Origin: Toxonevra muliebris
Lineage: Eukaryota; Arthropoda; Insecta; Diptera; Pallopteridae
DNA length: 64,000 bases
NCBI GenBank assembly: GCA_963691655.1
Contig: OY829328.1
Coordinates: forward strand, 76,264,400-76,328,399
Reading direction: 5' to 3'
In this document: positions 63,208-64,000 of the stretch, one piece after another
How the letters are laid out: each line of letters starts with the position of its first letter
Numbering within the stretch: the first letter of the stretch is position 1
Made by a program: the position numbers and the translations under genes
The notes under the pieces: generated by a model
Told to the model about the DNA's origin: nothing
The model's database searches: none
Seen by the model: only the letters and a program-made list of their open reading frames with translations

Positions 63208-63348
63208 GTTTGTAGCACTTCTACTCTTGCCATTTTTTTCTGTTAAATAATGGCATAGTAAGTTGAGTAAATCTTAATCTAGCAACTATGAATTTTCATC
63301 AGTTAAAATATAAAATGTTTAATTAACCAATCAATGGTTAGAAGTTGC
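63208..63348 (-). ncRNA. H/ACA box snoRNA, copy 6, diverged
   Basis: Most diverged tandem copy. Hairpin 1 keeps GCAACT/AGTTGC but the guide is AACCATTGA instead of ACCCATTGA. Hairpin 2 has the double change TGCCATT/AATGGCA, preserving pairing. The second guide is CAACTTACTA with AGAGTAGAAG, and the lower stem near GTGCTACA is weak. It may guide a different site or be decaying. Confidence 0.7.
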
Positions 63349-63627
63349 TGCTTTTGTTTTTGAAATAACAAAGAATGCGTTAAATAATAAACGAATCCGC
63401 CTGTTTTTTACCTTTTCTCTTTTGTGCTAAAAACAAAAAAAAAAAAAACAATCGGGAGAACAACATTAAAGAAAACAACAAACATGCACTGAGACTTTCT
63501 TATTCTATTGATCTCTTCCTTTTCAACTACTACTCTCACAATTTAGTATTGCGGTGCCCAAATGTGTCTTATGGAAGTGCAAACGCCTATACTTATAAAT
63601 TTTATTAAGACGAAATCATACATTACC

Positions 63628-63784
63628 CCTCGTCTTCACGAACAATAATTCATTGCATGAAATTTAAAATTTGTTATTGTTTTCCGTATAAATACAAAAA
63701 TGTTTATTGTTTTTACATTTTATATGGGGAAACAACAACAAATTTTGAATTTCATGCAATGAATTATTGCTCGTGGAGACGAGG
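63628..63784. repeat. 157-bp inverted repeat with about 58-bp arms
   Basis: The left arm CCTCGTCTTCACGAACAATA and on pairs with the right arm ending TTATTGCTCGTGGAGACGAGG. The arms stay complementary through AATTCATTGCATGAAATTTAA and GTTATTGTTTTCC/GGGGAAACAACAAC, with a loop of about 40 bases. Non-coding. MITE-like foldback or hairpin-RNA precursor inside the pAbp intron. Confidence 0.85.
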
Positions 63785-64000
63785 TGTTAGACAACAACAA
63801 AATCTACGTTGAAGATATGTAACTGTCACTAATGTGTACCAACAAAGCATACGAAAATTTTGTTGCTTTGCTCTTTGGTATAGGCAAAGAAGATACCAAC
63901 AAAGTATACGAAAGTGTTGCAGCTTTGCTCTTTAGTATAAGAAAACAAGAGAGATAAGAAACGAAAAACACAATATTGTTTGTGTATTTCGTATTGCTTA

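Noticed and set aside
63405..63440. pAbp first coding exon or micro-exon on minus strand
   Set aside because: An acceptor-like TTTTTAG and donor-like GTAAAA flank about 15 bases, but no RRM1 coding sequence is present; too weak.

Overview
This is a very AT-rich eukaryotic window, almost certainly from a higher (cyclorrhaphan) fly. The recognisable proteins match fly orthologues closely, genes are split by short and long GT-AG introns, and the spaces between genes hold poly-A/T runs, CAA/GTT-type triplet runs, a tRNA-derived SINE and decayed non-LTR retrotransposons. I cannot fix the genus from sequence alone.

Layout. (1) 1.6-3.8 kb, minus: NOA1-type circularly permuted mitochondrial GTPase, three exons, complete. 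(2) about 5.2-18.7 kb, plus: lolal (Batman), a 127-residue BTB-only chromatin protein with three coding exons, a probable non-coding leader exon and large repeat-filled introns. (3) 24.7-27.8 kb, minus: adipose/WDTC1, WD40-TPR-WD40, two exons, complete. (4) 29.4-31.0 kb, plus: single-exon ANKRD13C-type ankyrin protein, divergent from adipose. (5) 31-45 kb: gene-poor, with LINE remnants, a SINE nested in a LINE, and an unrecognised 189-codon ORF between 65-bp direct repeats. (6) 45.2-45.5 kb, plus: EMRE, the small regulator of the mitochondrial calcium uniporter. (7) 46-56 kb: another repeat-rich stretch, including a LINE remnant, a diverged repeat array and a terminal-inverted-repeat element. 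(8) 58.4-60.4 kb and beyond the right edge, minus: cytoplasmic poly(A)-binding protein pAbp; its first coding exon, about 55 residues, lies outside the window.

The most interesting structure is in the pAbp introns: six paralogous copies of a roughly 145-nt element, all on the pAbp strand. Each folds as a two-hairpin H/ACA box snoRNA (H box, then ACA three bases before the 3' end). Guide segments are conserved while stems change in a compensatory way. One copy sits in the 242-nt intron between the RRM3-coding exons; five form a tandem series in the long upstream intron. The 5' hairpin guide closely complements a highly conserved 28S rRNA segment as I remember it.

The genes do not form one pathway. 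Two products act in mitochondria (NOA1, EMRE), one in chromatin (lolal), one in ubiquitin ligation and fat storage (adipose), one in ER receptor handling (ANKRD13C type) and one in mRNA translation and stability (pAbp). I believe several of these lie near one another around 55A-B in Drosophila melanogaster, which would make this conserved microsynteny, but that is from memory and unchecked.
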